Source of the DNA: Deltaproteobacteria bacterium | Lineage (GTDB): Bacteria; Myxococcota_A; UBA9160; UBA4427 | NCBI GenBank assembly: GCA_029261835.1 | Contig: JAJDAO010000102.1 | Location: forward strand, 1 to 64,000 | Reading direction: 5' to 3' | Length of the DNA: 64,000 nucleotides | In this document: positions 8,241 to 17,032 of the stretch, in pieces | Layout: the number at the start of each line of letters is the position of its first letter | Numbering within the stretch: the stretch's first letter is position 1 | Notes under the pieces: model-generated | Seen by the model: only the letters and a program-made list of their open reading frames with translations | What the model was told of the DNA's origin: nothing | The model's database searches: none | Translations under genes and position numbers: made by a program

Positions 8241-9692
8241 ATGACGCGCGATCCAACCAACCCACCCGGCTCCTCGAGTTCGCTCAGTGAGCGAACCGGC
8301 ACAGCGGCGCGTCTACAGAGCGACGTGTGGCGCGGCGTGATGGCGCTGGTCCTCGTCCTCGCATTCGCGGCCTGTGCGCCCAAGATGCCCGCACCGAACA
8401 TGGGCGAAGAGACGGGCTACGAACGGCTCGCCGCAACAGCGGCCGGCGAATCGGCGTTCGAGAACGCCCCGTCCCCCGTCCCGGCGCAACTGCTGCCACC
8501 CGCCCTGCTCCAGAGTGATCATCACACCGTCCGGGGGGCGAGATGGCACGAGGGGTTCATCGTCACGTACGCAGTCGAATCCGACTTCGGCGATTTCGAG
8601 GTGCAGAGCGCTGGCCTATTGCGCAAGCGCATTCACGAGTTGGCGGTATTGGGCGCTCTGCAGAAGCACGAAGTCCGGAATGAAAAGGTCTACGCCCTCG
8701 CGGTGGCGAATACGGCGGAGGGTCCCATCGAGGGGGCCTCGCAGTTCCTGCTTCATCCGCTGCGAACGACGAGCGACATCCCGAAAGGAATGTGGTCCTA
8801 CGCGAAGGCGGTTGTCGAGATGACCCAACGCCAACGCACCTATCTCGAGGACCACTACGCAGAAGAGCTGATGGGATTCAGCAAGGCCAAGCGCGAGTGG
8901 GCCTATCGGCTCGGCGTCGACGTCTACAGCAGCAATCCGATCCTTCAGCAGGCACTCGATCGCTACGGATGGTTGTCCTTCGCCGGCGGCCTGACGGTCA
9001 GAATCCCGCTGATGGCCGTGCCCGGAGCAGCTTCGATCGCTCTGACGGTGACGACAACCGGCGACGACATGAAGCGCGAATTGCGTGACCGAGCACCCGA
9101 GGACATCCGCATCGGCAGCCGTAGGAAGCTTCGCGCAATGAATGTCAGCGAGCCGCTCGTGAACAGATTCCTGCAGCATCGCTGGTATTCGCCCAGCCGC
9201 CAGCTCTGGCTCGTGCGGGCGCTGGGCGACCTCGAGAAGGCAGCCCACCGCGGGCGCTTCATCGCAGCGGCCAGTCTGGCGGACGAGCCGCTCGAAACCC
9301 ACATCTTCACCCGCATGGCGTTGATCCTCGCCCGCTACGATGCGTTGGTCGGCGGCATCGAGGAAATCATGGCGCCCAACGGGCTACTGATGGCCTACAC
9401 CGCGGACAAGGACATGATCCTGCCGCTCTATGTCGACTCCGGCTTCTGGACGGAGTCGATGGCGGAATTCGCGGACGAGGCGCAGGCAGTCCTCCCGAGA
9501 GACCGCGAAATCAGACGAAAGATCGTCCTGGTCTCCGGCAGGCTGTCAGCCAGGACCCGGCTCGAATACCAGGCGCGGGGCTGGACCTGCATCGAAGAGT
9601 TGGAGATGACGTGGCTCGCGAAGCACGACGAGCGGCACTCCCGGCCGGGCGAGCCCGATGCAGACCGCATCATCCCAGAGATCGGCGGCTGA
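8241..9692 (+). CDS. Lipoprotein of unknown function
   Basis: A 483-residue protein with a long basic N-terminus, a hydrophobic stretch and a lipobox-like end (VLAFAAC). ATG 8241 is chosen because GAGGAG precedes it; in-frame codons further upstream lack a ribosome site. I do not recognise the family. The mature part is mostly helical and soluble, with one hydrophobic segment (LMAVPGAASIALTVTTTG) near residue 255 and regions rich in Arg and Tyr. It precedes the caspase gene by 141 bases on the same strand, so the two may belong to one envelope-associated function. Confidence 0.7.
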   Translation: MTRDPTNPPGSSSSLSERTGTAARLQSDVWRGVMALVLVLAFAACAPKMPAPNMGEETGYERLAATAAGESAFENAPSPVPAQLLPPALLQSDHHTVRGARWHEGFIVTYAVESDFGDFEVQSAGLLRKRIHELAVLGALQKHEVRNEKVYALAVANTAEGPIEGASQFLLHPLRTTSDIPKGMWSYAKAVVEMTQRQRTYLEDHYAEELMGFSKAKREWAYRLGVDVYSSNPILQQALDRYGWLSFAGGLTVRIPLMAVPGAASIALTVTTTGDDMKRELRDRAPEDIRIGSRRKLRAMNVSEPLVNRFLQHRWYSPSRQLWLVRALGDLEKAAHRGRFIAAASLADEPLETHIFTRMALILARYDALVGGIEEIMAPNGLLMAYTADKDMILPLYVDSGFWTESMAEFADEAQAVLPRDREIRRKIVLVSGRLSARTRLEYQARGWTCIEELEMTWLAKHDERHSRPGEPDADRIIPEIGG

Positions 9693-9833
9693 CGGAAGGA
9701 GACCTCTGAGGCGCTCTCGGGCGGGAGCTTGCCCGAGCGCGTACATCCCCGAGGCAGCATCTCCCGTCAGACCCCTAAAGATCGACCGAGATCACACCGA
9801 TTCAGCCGATCACCGCCGGAAGAGGAGTCGGGC

Positions 9834-11510
9834 GTGAGTAACGCAAGGTATCGTCGCCGCGTTTCGCGAGTGTCGTTCATGGGCCTCCTGCTGGCCGCCT
9901 GCCTGGTGCCGCTGTCGACGTCTCCGATCGCCGCGGCCGCGGGTAGCGGCGACGCTGCAGCAGCCAACGACCCGCCGCGCATCTACGCACGCTCGGACTA
10001 CGACTCTGACCGGGCGGCAGAGAGAAAGGCGGACCGGGCGGCGAGACGAGAGAGACGCGATCGGCGGGACCGCGACAACAGAGCCAAGGATCAGGTACGC
10101 GGTCTGGAGCGACGGCTCAAGCGCATGGAGCGCCGGACGACGAAGTCGCGCAAGGGCTCGCGCAACAAGGGCGATCCGGCCGCCGGCAGCCACTGCATGT
10201 ACGGCCCCGACGGGCGGCTGATCTACAGCCCGGCCGGCAGCCGCTGCACCGCCACACGCGACGACTCCGTCGTGCCCGACTCGGGCCAGGCCGCGAGCGG
10301 GGGCGAGCCCTCGCGCGTCTACCCGAGCGAGGCGTCGAAGGGGCCGCGGGCAGGAAGTGCACAGAAGCGCTCATCCACTACTGGCTGCATCAGGGGAGGC
10401 TGCCAGAATGGCCCGGGGACCTACATCTGGCCGGATGGCAGCCGCTACGCCGGGCACTTCCGCAACGGGCTACAGCACGGACAGGGCACGCTGATCTTTG
10501 CGGATGGCTCCTCCTACGTGGGCTCTTGGCACGCTGGCAAGCGCTCGGGTCAGGGAACCGCGATGTTCGCAGATGGTCGCATGCAGGCTGGCGAGTGGCA
10601 GGACAACCGCCTGGTGAGGCCTGGCAGCGGCCCCAGGTCGGCCAAGGCTCCGAGCTGGCCGAACCTCTCGCAACCGGCACCTGAAGTCGGGGGGGGGAGC
10701 CGCGACGCCGCCGTCATCGTCGGCGTCGAGCAGTACGCCCACGTCGCCGATGTGCCCGGCGCGCAGCTCAATGCCTCCGACTGGTATCGCTACCTGGTGA
10801 AGACGCGCGGCGTCCCGGTCGACCGCGTCGTGCTGCTGCTGGACGAAGACGCGACGCGCGAAGAGATGCGCTGGGCTGCGGAAGACGCGGCCCGGCGGAT
10901 GAAGAGCGGCGGCAGCCTCTGGTTCGTCTTCGTCGGCCACGGCGCCCCTTCACAGAGCGGACAAGACGGCCTGCTGGTCGGCTTCGATGCACAGCAGAAG
11001 GCCCGCAGCATCAGCTCCCGCAGCCTGCCGAGAGCGGATCTCCTCGCGATTCTCGAGCAGAGTGAGGCGGACCGGATCACTGTGGTGCTCGACGCCTGCT
11101 TCTCCGGCCAGGCACCCGGTGGTAGCCAGCTCGTGGCCGGGCTGCAGCCGCTGGTCGTCACATCGGCCGCCCCGACCGCCGACCCACGCACCACGCTGAT
11201 GACCGCCGCTCGCAGCGATCAGTACGCGGGACCTCTGCCGGGCGTCGAGCGTCCCGCGTTCAGCTATCTGCTTCTGGGCGGACTGCGCGGCTGGGCCGAC
11301 CTCGACAGCAACGGGCAAGTCTCCGCCGTGGAACTCGACACCTACGTATCCGACGCCATGCGAGCACTGATCCGCGGCCGCAGACAAGACCCCACGTTCA
11401 TTGTCGGCAACGACGCAGCGTTGGCCCGCTCCGCTCGCGAGGCCGGACCCGATCTGGCCGAGATGGTGCTCGGCGCCTCGCTGCCCGCCGCTGCCAAGGA
11501 CTCGCGGTGA
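9834..11510 (+). CDS. Secreted MORN-repeat caspase-like protease (C14/orthocaspase)
   Basis: A 558-residue protein starting at GTG 9834 (GAGGAG seven bases upstream). In order: signal sequence ending near residues 33-36 with a possible lipobox LLAAC, a charged Arg/Glu/Asp coiled segment (60-110), three MORN repeats (about 193-260, seen as GQGTLIFADGSSYVGSW), and a caspase p20-like domain (290-445). The catalytic dyad is His369 in VGHGAP and Cys422 in DACFSG. An EF-hand-like loop follows at DLDSNGQVSAVE (489-500). Prokaryotic caspases usually cleave after Arg or Lys and can be calcium-activated; whether this one does is inference. Its stop overlaps the start of the DUF4384 lipoprotein, so the two are probably made together. 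Confidence 0.88.
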   Translation: MSNARYRRRVSRVSFMGLLLAACLVPLSTSPIAAAAGSGDAAAANDPPRIYARSDYDSDRAAERKADRAARRERRDRRDRDNRAKDQVRGLERRLKRMERRTTKSRKGSRNKGDPAAGSHCMYGPDGRLIYSPAGSRCTATRDDSVVPDSGQAASGGEPSRVYPSEASKGPRAGSAQKRSSTTGCIRGGCQNGPGTYIWPDGSRYAGHFRNGLQHGQGTLIFADGSSYVGSWHAGKRSGQGTAMFADGRMQAGEWQDNRLVRPGSGPRSAKAPSWPNLSQPAPEVGGGSRDAAVIVGVEQYAHVADVPGAQLNASDWYRYLVKTRGVPVDRVVLLLDEDATREEMRWAAEDAARRMKSGGSLWFVFVGHGAPSQSGQDGLLVGFDAQQKARSISSRSLPRADLLAILEQSEADRITVVLDACFSGQAPGGSQLVAGLQPLVVTSAAPTADPRTTLMTAARSDQYAGPLPGVERPAFSYLLLGGLRGWADLDSNGQVSAVELDTYVSDAMRALIRGRRQDPTFIVGNDAALARSAREAGPDLAEMVLGASLPAAAKDSR

Positions 11511-12475
11511 GCCGAACCCGCGTAGCATCTCGCGGCTGCACGATCGCGCTCGCGAGCGCGATCATCGCAATGCTGGCATGCGCGACAGCAGACGCTCCGA
11601 GCAGTCGCCCGCTGGGGCACACCCCCCGACACGCACCGGTGACTTCGAAGAGCCAACCGAACACGCCGCAGGTCAGGCGCCTGGACGCGCCGGGCTGGGT
11701 CGAGGTGGCGACCGAGGTGCTCGCGTCCGACGACGAAGCGCCGGCTCGAGCACGCGAGCGCGCCCTGCGAATGGCCCGCCAAGCGGCCGTAGAATTCGTC
11801 GCCGGCGTACAGGTGCAGAGCGGTCTGCTCTCTCTCGAGCAAGTTCGGGGTGACGAGCAGACCAGCTTGATTCAGGCGCTGACGGCGACTCGCAGCGACG
11901 CACTCGTGATCGACGAAGAGCTACGCGACTCGCGCGTGCGCGTGCTGCCCGGTGGCGGCTACCGATTGTCGCTGACGCTGCGGCTGCGGGTCCTCGATCA
12001 CGGGCGCGGGAGCGACGAACGGTTCAGAACGGAGGCCGAGCTCAATCGACACCACTTCCGAGAGGGTGAGGCGGTCCAGCTCTCCGTCCGCGTGAACCAA
12101 GATGCCCGCCTCTACGTCGTCGGCGTGAGCGACGCGGGGGCCGTCCTGCTGCTGCCCAACCGGTACCTGCGCGACACCCGCGTCGAGGCGGGGCGCCGGC
12201 TGCAGTTTCCCGATCACGAGATGCGCGAGCGCGGCGTACGCCTCGAGGCCCGGCTGCCCGAAGGCAAGAGCACGAGCCGAGAAGCCCTGATTGTCGTCGC
12301 CCTGCGTGGTGACCGCAGGCTGCAGGACCTCTTCCCCGCGGCGGGCGAGACGTTTCGCATGGCGGAGGCAGACGCTGCACCGCAGCTGCTGAATGACGTG
12401 CTCGCCCCCCTGCTGGAGATCCCCGCACGCGACTGGACCTTCGACCAGCTCGTCTACAGCATCGGCGACCGCTGA
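11507..12475 (+). CDS. DUF4384 lipoprotein coupled to the caspase
   Basis: A 322-residue protein whose GTG start overlaps the caspase stop (GTGA), strong evidence of coupled translation. The N-terminus has a lipoprotein signal ending AMLAC. The middle (about 60-160) looks like an LPP20/FlgO-type region, with AREREALR-like helices and LRLRVLDHG. The C-terminal half fits DUF4384, in which FREGEAVQLSVRV, ARLYVVGVSDAG and VLLLPNRYL are typical. DUF4384 is often found in or beside bacterial caspase genes, which matches the context. Its biochemical role is not established; it may anchor, regulate or be cleaved by the protease. Confidence 0.82.
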   Translation: MSRTRVASRGCTIALASAIIAMLACATADAPSSRPLGHTPRHAPVTSKSQPNTPQVRRLDAPGWVEVATEVLASDDEAPARARERALRMARQAAVEFVAGVQVQSGLLSLEQVRGDEQTSLIQALTATRSDALVIDEELRDSRVRVLPGGGYRLSLTLRLRVLDHGRGSDERFRTEAELNRHHFREGEAVQLSVRVNQDARLYVVGVSDAGAVLLLPNRYLRDTRVEAGRRLQFPDHEMRERGVRLEARLPEGKSTSREALIVVALRGDRRLQDLFPAAGETFRMAEADAAPQLLNDVLAPLLEIPARDWTFDQLVYSIGDR

Positions 12476-12600
12476 GCCTCGGCCGCCATCTGGCGGAAAC
12501 AGTCCGGCGGCATCCGGATCAACGCAACCGCAAGAGAGACCGCCCCCGGCCTCGCACCGCCGGCTGGGCCGGCTATGCTCCGCCACTCTCGGGTGAGAGG

Positions 12601-13173
12601 ATGGGGATTCCCTGCATGAGAATGCATCGGGACCAGTCGCATTGGGCGGTCTTGTCGACTGCTCTGGTAGTACTCGCGTTCGCGCAGCCGCTTGCCGCTT
12701 CGGAAGAGTGGCAAGCGTTCGATTCCGAGGGTGGGCGCTTCAGCGTCGAGCTGCCGAGTCCGCCGGCCGAGCAGAAGAAGAGGCGAACCTTTCCCATCGC
12801 CTCATTCGTCAGCCACGTCTACACCGCCCTGGTCGGTAAGGACGCCTTCGGTATCAACCATACCGACATCCCCGGGTTCGCCCTCATCTTCGCTTCGAGA
12901 TCGAAGATCCTGAACTCGACGCGCAAGGGCTTCCTGGAGGATGCAAACGCCAGCGAGATCTCTTTCGAGAAGGTCGTCCTGGGCGACCGGACCGCACGCG
13001 AGCTCGTCTACGACATCCCCGCCCAGGATGGGCGGCCACCGCTGCGCGGCCGCGCGGCGATGTTCTTCGAAGGCCGGCGGCTCTACGTCTTCTGGGCGGA
13101 GGTCACCCTCTCGAGGGCCCAACGAGACCTGCGCCGCTTCTTCGAATCGATCAAGGTCCGGGGCAAGGATTGA
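12601..13173 (+). CDS. Small secreted protein of unknown function
   Basis: About 190 residues with a signal peptide (LSTALVVLAFAQPLAAS). The mature domain begins EEWQAFDSEGGRFSVELPS and ends with FFEGRRLYVFWAEV and RRFFESIKV. That pattern is common in small envelope proteins that evaluate FSVELPG-like repeats, related in appearance to PsbP/DUF1795 domains, but I cannot name a function. The start is uncertain: ATG 12601, 12616 and 12622 all precede the signal peptide and none has an ideally spaced ribosome site. It ends 25 bases from the convergent acyl-CoA dehydrogenase gene. Confidence 0.7.
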   Translation: MGIPCMRMHRDQSHWAVLSTALVVLAFAQPLAASEEWQAFDSEGGRFSVELPSPPAEQKKRRTFPIASFVSHVYTALVGKDAFGINHTDIPGFALIFASRSKILNSTRKGFLEDANASEISFEKVVLGDRTARELVYDIPAQDGRPPLRGRAAMFFEGRRLYVFWAEVTLSRAQRDLRRFFESIKVRGKD

Positions 13174-13198
13174 GCGGCGCGAGCCGCCCGTCTCAGCC

Positions 13199-14410
13199 CT
13201 ACTTTGCCGGTGGCCGCAGATCGCGCGGCAAGCCGTAGCCACGCTCGCCAATGATGTTGAGCTGGATGTTGCTCGCACCGCCGGCGATCGCCGGGCCGAG
13301 CGAGAAGATGTAGGCCTCGACCCAGCCGGTGGGCGTATTGCTGCGCGACCAGCCGCGGATGTCCTCCTCGGTCGGCGCCAGCATTCCCTCGCTGCCGAGC
13401 AGGTCGTACGCCACGGCCTGCAGCATCTGCACGGTATCGGTGCCATAGAGCTTGGCCATCATCATGGGGCGCATCGCCTTGAGGGGCTCGCCGCGCACCG
13501 AGGCGCTGAACTGCCGCATATTCGATGTCTCCGCCGTGCGCACGTAACCTTCGACCTCGACCAAGCGCTGTCGGACGTGTGCATCCTCGATGGCGGGACG
13601 CCCGTTGCGAATCGTATTCCTGGCCAGCTCGACGAGATCGTCGAACGTCTCGCGCATCATGTTCGGGTTACCGATCAGGTTGCGCTCATGCACCAGCGTC
13701 GCGCGAGAGACCGCCCAACCTTCTCCGCGCTTGCCCACGAGGTTCTCGGCGGGCACACGCACATCGTCGAAGAAGACCTCGGTGAACTCGGAGCTCCCGG
13801 TCATCTCCCTCAGCGGCCGCACATCGATCCCCGGGCTCTTCATGTCCACGAGCAGATAGGAGATGCCGGCGTGCTTCGAGGCATCCGGCTCAGTGCGAAA
13901 GAGCCCGAACATGAAATCGGCTTCGTGGGCATTGCTGGTCCAGATCTTCTGTCCGTTGACTACCCAGTGGTCGCCGTCGAGCCGCGCGGAGCACTGCAGT
14001 GACGCCAGATCGCTGCCCGATCCGGGCTCGCTATAGCCCTGACACCAGGCCTCCTCACCGGTGAGTGCCGGCGGAATGAAGCGCTTCTTCTGCGCCTCGC
14101 TGCCAAACTCCAGCAGCGTCGGAGCCAGCATGCCCGCACCCTGGGTCGGGAGGTTGCCCGGTGCACCGGCGCGGTAGAACTCCTCGCGCACGATGGCGTC
14201 CTTGAGCCCGTCTGGCTCGCAGCCCGCGCCCCCGTACTGCTTCGGAATGTCGCGGTAGACAAAGCCAGCCTCGATCGCCCGAGCGCGAAACAGCGCCTCC
14301 TGCTCCTCAGCGGAGAGCTTGGCCTCCTCTGCTTGAAGCGGCCAGCCCGCCAGAAAGACCTGCACCTCGCGCCGAAACTCCTGATACGCCTCGCTGTACT
14401 GCAAATCCAT
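13199..14410 (-). CDS. Acyl-CoA dehydrogenase family protein (first of a pair)
   Basis: A 403-residue flavoprotein that would oxidise an acyl-CoA at the alpha-beta bond. The FAD/substrate region is seen in WCQGYSEPGSGSDLASLQ and WVVNGQKIWTSNA, and the C-terminal helical domain ends AGGASNIQLNIIGERGYGLP. It follows the second dehydrogenase gene after only six bases. Adjacent, unequal acyl-CoA dehydrogenases like this form alpha2-beta2 heterotetramers in steroid side-chain degradation (FadE-type pairs), where one subunit carries the catalytic residues. That assembly is inferred here; the substrate is unknown. Confidence 0.9.
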   Translation of the reverse strand: MDLQYSEAYQEFRREVQVFLAGWPLQAEEAKLSAEEQEALFRARAIEAGFVYRDIPKQYGGAGCEPDGLKDAIVREEFYRAGAPGNLPTQGAGMLAPTLLEFGSEAQKKRFIPPALTGEEAWCQGYSEPGSGSDLASLQCSARLDGDHWVVNGQKIWTSNAHEADFMFGLFRTEPDASKHAGISYLLVDMKSPGIDVRPLREMTGSSEFTEVFFDDVRVPAENLVGKRGEGWAVSRATLVHERNLIGNPNMMRETFDDLVELARNTIRNGRPAIEDAHVRQRLVEVEGYVRTAETSNMRQFSASVRGEPLKAMRPMMMAKLYGTDTVQMLQAVAYDLLGSEGMLAPTEEDIRGWSRSNTPTGWVEAYIFSLGPAIAGGASNIQLNIIGERGYGLPRDLRPPAK

Positions 14411-14416
14411 GTCTGA

Positions 14417-15496
14417 TCACCATCCCGCCAGCGCGGCACAGCGCTCGCGGTGTGCTTCGGGCGTCCCGAGGAAGGCCCTGTTGAACATCGCGCGCTTGAA
14501 CCACATCTGGACATCGCACTCCCAGGTGAATCCCAGCCCGCCGTAGAGCTCGACCGCCATGCGCGCCGTGCTCATGGCGCGATCGGTGATATGGCTCTTG
14601 GCGAGCGCCGCCGAGTGCGCCGCCTCCTGTGGCAGATGATCGGCTGCGTAGGCCGCATGCCAGAAGAGCGCGCGGGTGGGCTCGATGTCGGTGCCCAAGC
14701 GTGCGAGCTGATGCTTGACGGCCTGGAACTGGCCGATCTTGAATCCGAACTGCTCGCGCGTTCCGGCGTACTCGACGGAGAGATCGATGAGCTTGCTCGC
14801 GGCGCCAAAGGAGTCCGCCGCCAGCAGCACGAGCCCCGCATCTCGAACGCGACCGGCGATTCCCGCCCCATCGCACAGCACCTGACACGGCGAATCGACC
14901 AGATCGACCTGGAAGACCGGGCGCGTGCGGTCGATGCCGTCCATCCCCAGCAACTCGACTCCGTCGCCGTTCCGCTCCACCAGCAGCAGCTCACCCCCCT
15001 CGACACCCACGACCAGCAGATCGGCGACGTCTGCATGGGGCACGTAGAGCTTGCGACCCGAGACCCGATCATCACGGCGCGTGGCCCGCCAGGCCTCGGG
15101 CTCCCAGGCGCTGCCCTGCTCGCAGAACGCGACAGTCCCGACCGTGCTTCCCTCCGCGAGACCCGGCAGCCACTGCTGCTTCTGCGCCTCGTCACCTCCG
15201 AGCGCAATCGCCAGAGACGCCAGCGAGTGCCCGATGAAAGGACCGGGAAGTGCAGCGCCCCCGAGCACCTCGGCCACCAGAGCGAGGTCGAGAACTTCCA
15301 TTCCCGCGCCGCCGTACGCCCCGGGCACGACCAGGCCGGCGAGTCCCATCTCGGCCATTCCGCCCCAAAGCGCCGCGTCGTAGCCAGTGCCGGAGTCGAA
15401 GATCTCGCGCAGGCGCGTGGGCGGGCACTCGTTGTTCACGAAGCCGCACACGGTCTCCTGGAGCATCTCCTGCTCCTCAGTCAGACCGAAGTCCAT
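14417..15496 (-). CDS. Acyl-CoA dehydrogenase family protein (second of a pair)
   Basis: A 359-residue acyl-CoA dehydrogenase starting MDFGLTEEQEML, the usual N-terminus of the family. ATG 15496 is chosen because GAGGGAG lies upstream. It is shorter and more divergent than its neighbour: the central SEPGSGSD-type motif is degenerate (VAFCEQGSAWEPE), while the C-terminal ELYGGLGFTWECDVQMWFKR is kept. This is the pattern of the smaller subunit in heteromeric dehydrogenases. It is first in a two-gene operon with the enzyme immediately downstream. Steroid, branched or other bulky acyl-CoA substrates are plausible but unproven. Confidence 0.88.
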   Translation of the reverse strand: MDFGLTEEQEMLQETVCGFVNNECPPTRLREIFDSGTGYDAALWGGMAEMGLAGLVVPGAYGGAGMEVLDLALVAEVLGGAALPGPFIGHSLASLAIALGGDEAQKQQWLPGLAEGSTVGTVAFCEQGSAWEPEAWRATRRDDRVSGRKLYVPHADVADLLVVGVEGGELLLVERNGDGVELLGMDGIDRTRPVFQVDLVDSPCQVLCDGAGIAGRVRDAGLVLLAADSFGAASKLIDLSVEYAGTREQFGFKIGQFQAVKHQLARLGTDIEPTRALFWHAAYAADHLPQEAAHSAALAKSHITDRAMSTARMAVELYGGLGFTWECDVQMWFKRAMFNRAFLGTPEAHRERCAALAGW

Positions 15497-15736
15497 GCTG
15501 ATACTCCCTCTGATGCAGGATTCTGGGCGCGTAGGCGGCAGGAGACTAGCCCGCATGACGTGTTTGCGGGCGGCGATTCGCAACTGAGTAATTGCCTGCT
15601 CACTGCACGAATCGGCGGCGCGGGCGTGTCGGAGCCCGCAGAGGGCACGCCGGAGCGGCACACAGTCGCGGCCGTCACGGGGCCGGAGGGGAGACCCACC
15701 CGAGTTCGGGAGCTCGGGATGTCGCGCGCAAAGACG

Positions 15737-16039
15737 CTAGCGGTCCGGCCCCCAGGCTCCGTCGCCCTCGACGAATTCACTCTGCTGCGGAAGCCGCCGA
15801 GCGATCTCGCCACCGGCCACGGGATCGAGCACGAGTTGGCCGCGCGCGTCGCGGCTGCAGCTCAGAAATGGATACTTGATCCGCGTGAGGCGCGGGCACT
15901 GAGTGCCTTCCTCAGCGGCTGCCGCGTCGGCGACTGCGGCGCTCTTGGACAGGCAGATCGACTCCAGTGCCAACGCCGGTGCGGCCATCCCAAGGATCAG
16001 AAGAGCCCCTGTGATCGCGCTCAGAACTCGTCTCATCAT
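15737..16039 (-). CDS. Small secreted cysteine-containing protein
   Basis: A 100-residue protein that starts directly after a strong GGAGGAGGAG ribosome site. It has a clean signal peptide (VLSAITGALLILGMAAPALA). The mature part is about 75 residues with three cysteines (SICLSKS, TQCPRL, LSCSRD) and no recognisable domain. It stands alone between the dehydrogenase pair and a methyltransferase. I do not recognise the family. Confidence 0.68.
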   Translation of the reverse strand: MMRRVLSAITGALLILGMAAPALALESICLSKSAAVADAAAAEEGTQCPRLTRIKYPFLSCSRDARGQLVLDPVAGGEIARRLPQQSEFVEGDGAWGPDR

Positions 16040-16178
16040 CTCCTCCTCCTCAGCTCACTCGCCTGCAGCCAGACTGCGAAAAAGCTCTACAAATTCAGGG
16101 CAATTGCACTAGAACTTAAAGATTCTTATCACGGGAGAAAGCGATGGGTCAAGGCTTTGCGGTCGGGCGGGGACTGAA

Positions 16179-16868
16179 GTGAGTCCCGCTGAGCGCCAGG
16201 GGCTGGACGTCGCCCGAGAGCTGCTCTCACCCGCTGGCCGCGAGATCCTCGAGGTCGGGTGCGGCCGGGGCGCCATCGCGCGCGGCCTCGCGCTGGCCGG
16301 TGGCCGCGTCGTGGCTGTCGACTGTGGCCGCTGCGTGCTGCGCGAGGCGCATGGCACCAATGTGCCGTCGAGTCTGCAATTCGTAGCCGGCCGAGCCGAG
16401 GCTCTGCCCCTGCGAGAGGCCAGCCGGGATGTCGTGCTCTTCTTCAACAGCCTTCACCACGTCACGGCGGGCGATCAGACGCGATGCCTGGCCGAGTCTG
16501 CGCGCGTACTGCGCCCGCAAGGCCACCTCTTCATTGCCGAGCCGCTGGCCGAGGGGCCGCACTTCGAGCTCGGTCTGCCGATCGACGATGAGAGCGCCGT
16601 GCGGGCCGCCGCGCTGAGCAACATTCGCCGGGCGGACTCGCTCGGTCTCGGGCTGCTACGCGAGATCTCCTATACACAACGCGCTCGCTATGCCAGCTTC
16701 GAAGCGTTCCGTCTGGCCAAGCTCGCCGCCGACCCCGCCCGCCTCGACCGCTTCGAAGCGGCTCGCGCCGAGCTGAAACGACGTTACGAACGACTCGGCG
16801 AGCGCTGCAACGGAGGCCGGGCCTTCGCTCAGCCGATGCGAGTCCATCTGCTCCAGAAGCGAGACTAG
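16179..16868 (+). CDS. Class I SAM-dependent methyltransferase
   Basis: A 229-residue enzyme with the Rossmann SAM-binding pattern: motif I EVGCGRGAIARGLA, an acidic end to strand 2 (VVAVDCG), motif III around AEALPLREASRDVVLFFNSLHHV and the post-motif RVLRPQGHLFIAEPLAEG. This Methyltransf_11 type acts on small molecules or lipids; the substrate is unknown. The start is GTG. Its TAG stop codon lies exactly at the boundary of the inverted-repeat element at 16865-17032, so the natural C-terminus may have been altered by that insertion. Confidence 0.85.
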   Translation: MSPAERQGLDVARELLSPAGREILEVGCGRGAIARGLALAGGRVVAVDCGRCVLREAHGTNVPSSLQFVAGRAEALPLREASRDVVLFFNSLHHVTAGDQTRCLAESARVLRPQGHLFIAEPLAEGPHFELGLPIDDESAVRAAALSNIRRADSLGLGLLREISYTQRARYASFEAFRLAKLAADPARLDRFEAARAELKRRYERLGERCNGGRAFAQPMRVHLLQKRD

Positions 16869-17032
16869 TGTCCTGTCTCAGAAGTTCGGCGACTATATCG
16901 GCGCCCAGACGCCTCGCGGGCAAGGCGGGAGACCGCAGGAATATCCGTCGATATTTCAAGGGATTCCCAACGCAGCCAGCGAGGATGGATGGTCGTCGAG
17001 ATAGTTGGCGAACTTCTGAGACAGGACACTAG
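16865..17032. mobile_element. MITE-like element with terminal inverted repeats
   Basis: Both ends carry CTAG followed by TGTCCTGTCTCAGAAGTTCG in inverted orientation (16869-16888 and 17009-17028), with weaker symmetry extending the arms to about 39 bp (four mismatches in the outer part). The 160-bp interior codes for nothing. CTAG or TA at both edges could be a target-site duplication, as IS630/Tc1-type transposases give TA. It is non-autonomous, and no transposase is in the window. It lies between convergent genes and supplies the TAG stop of each. The long hairpin could also end transcription in both directions. Confidence 0.75.

Noticed and set aside
14450-16177. Long plus-strand open frame opposite the second acyl-CoA dehydrogenase
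   Set aside because: It is antisense to a clear enzyme and a small secreted protein; composition is unlike a folded protein and no family features are visible.
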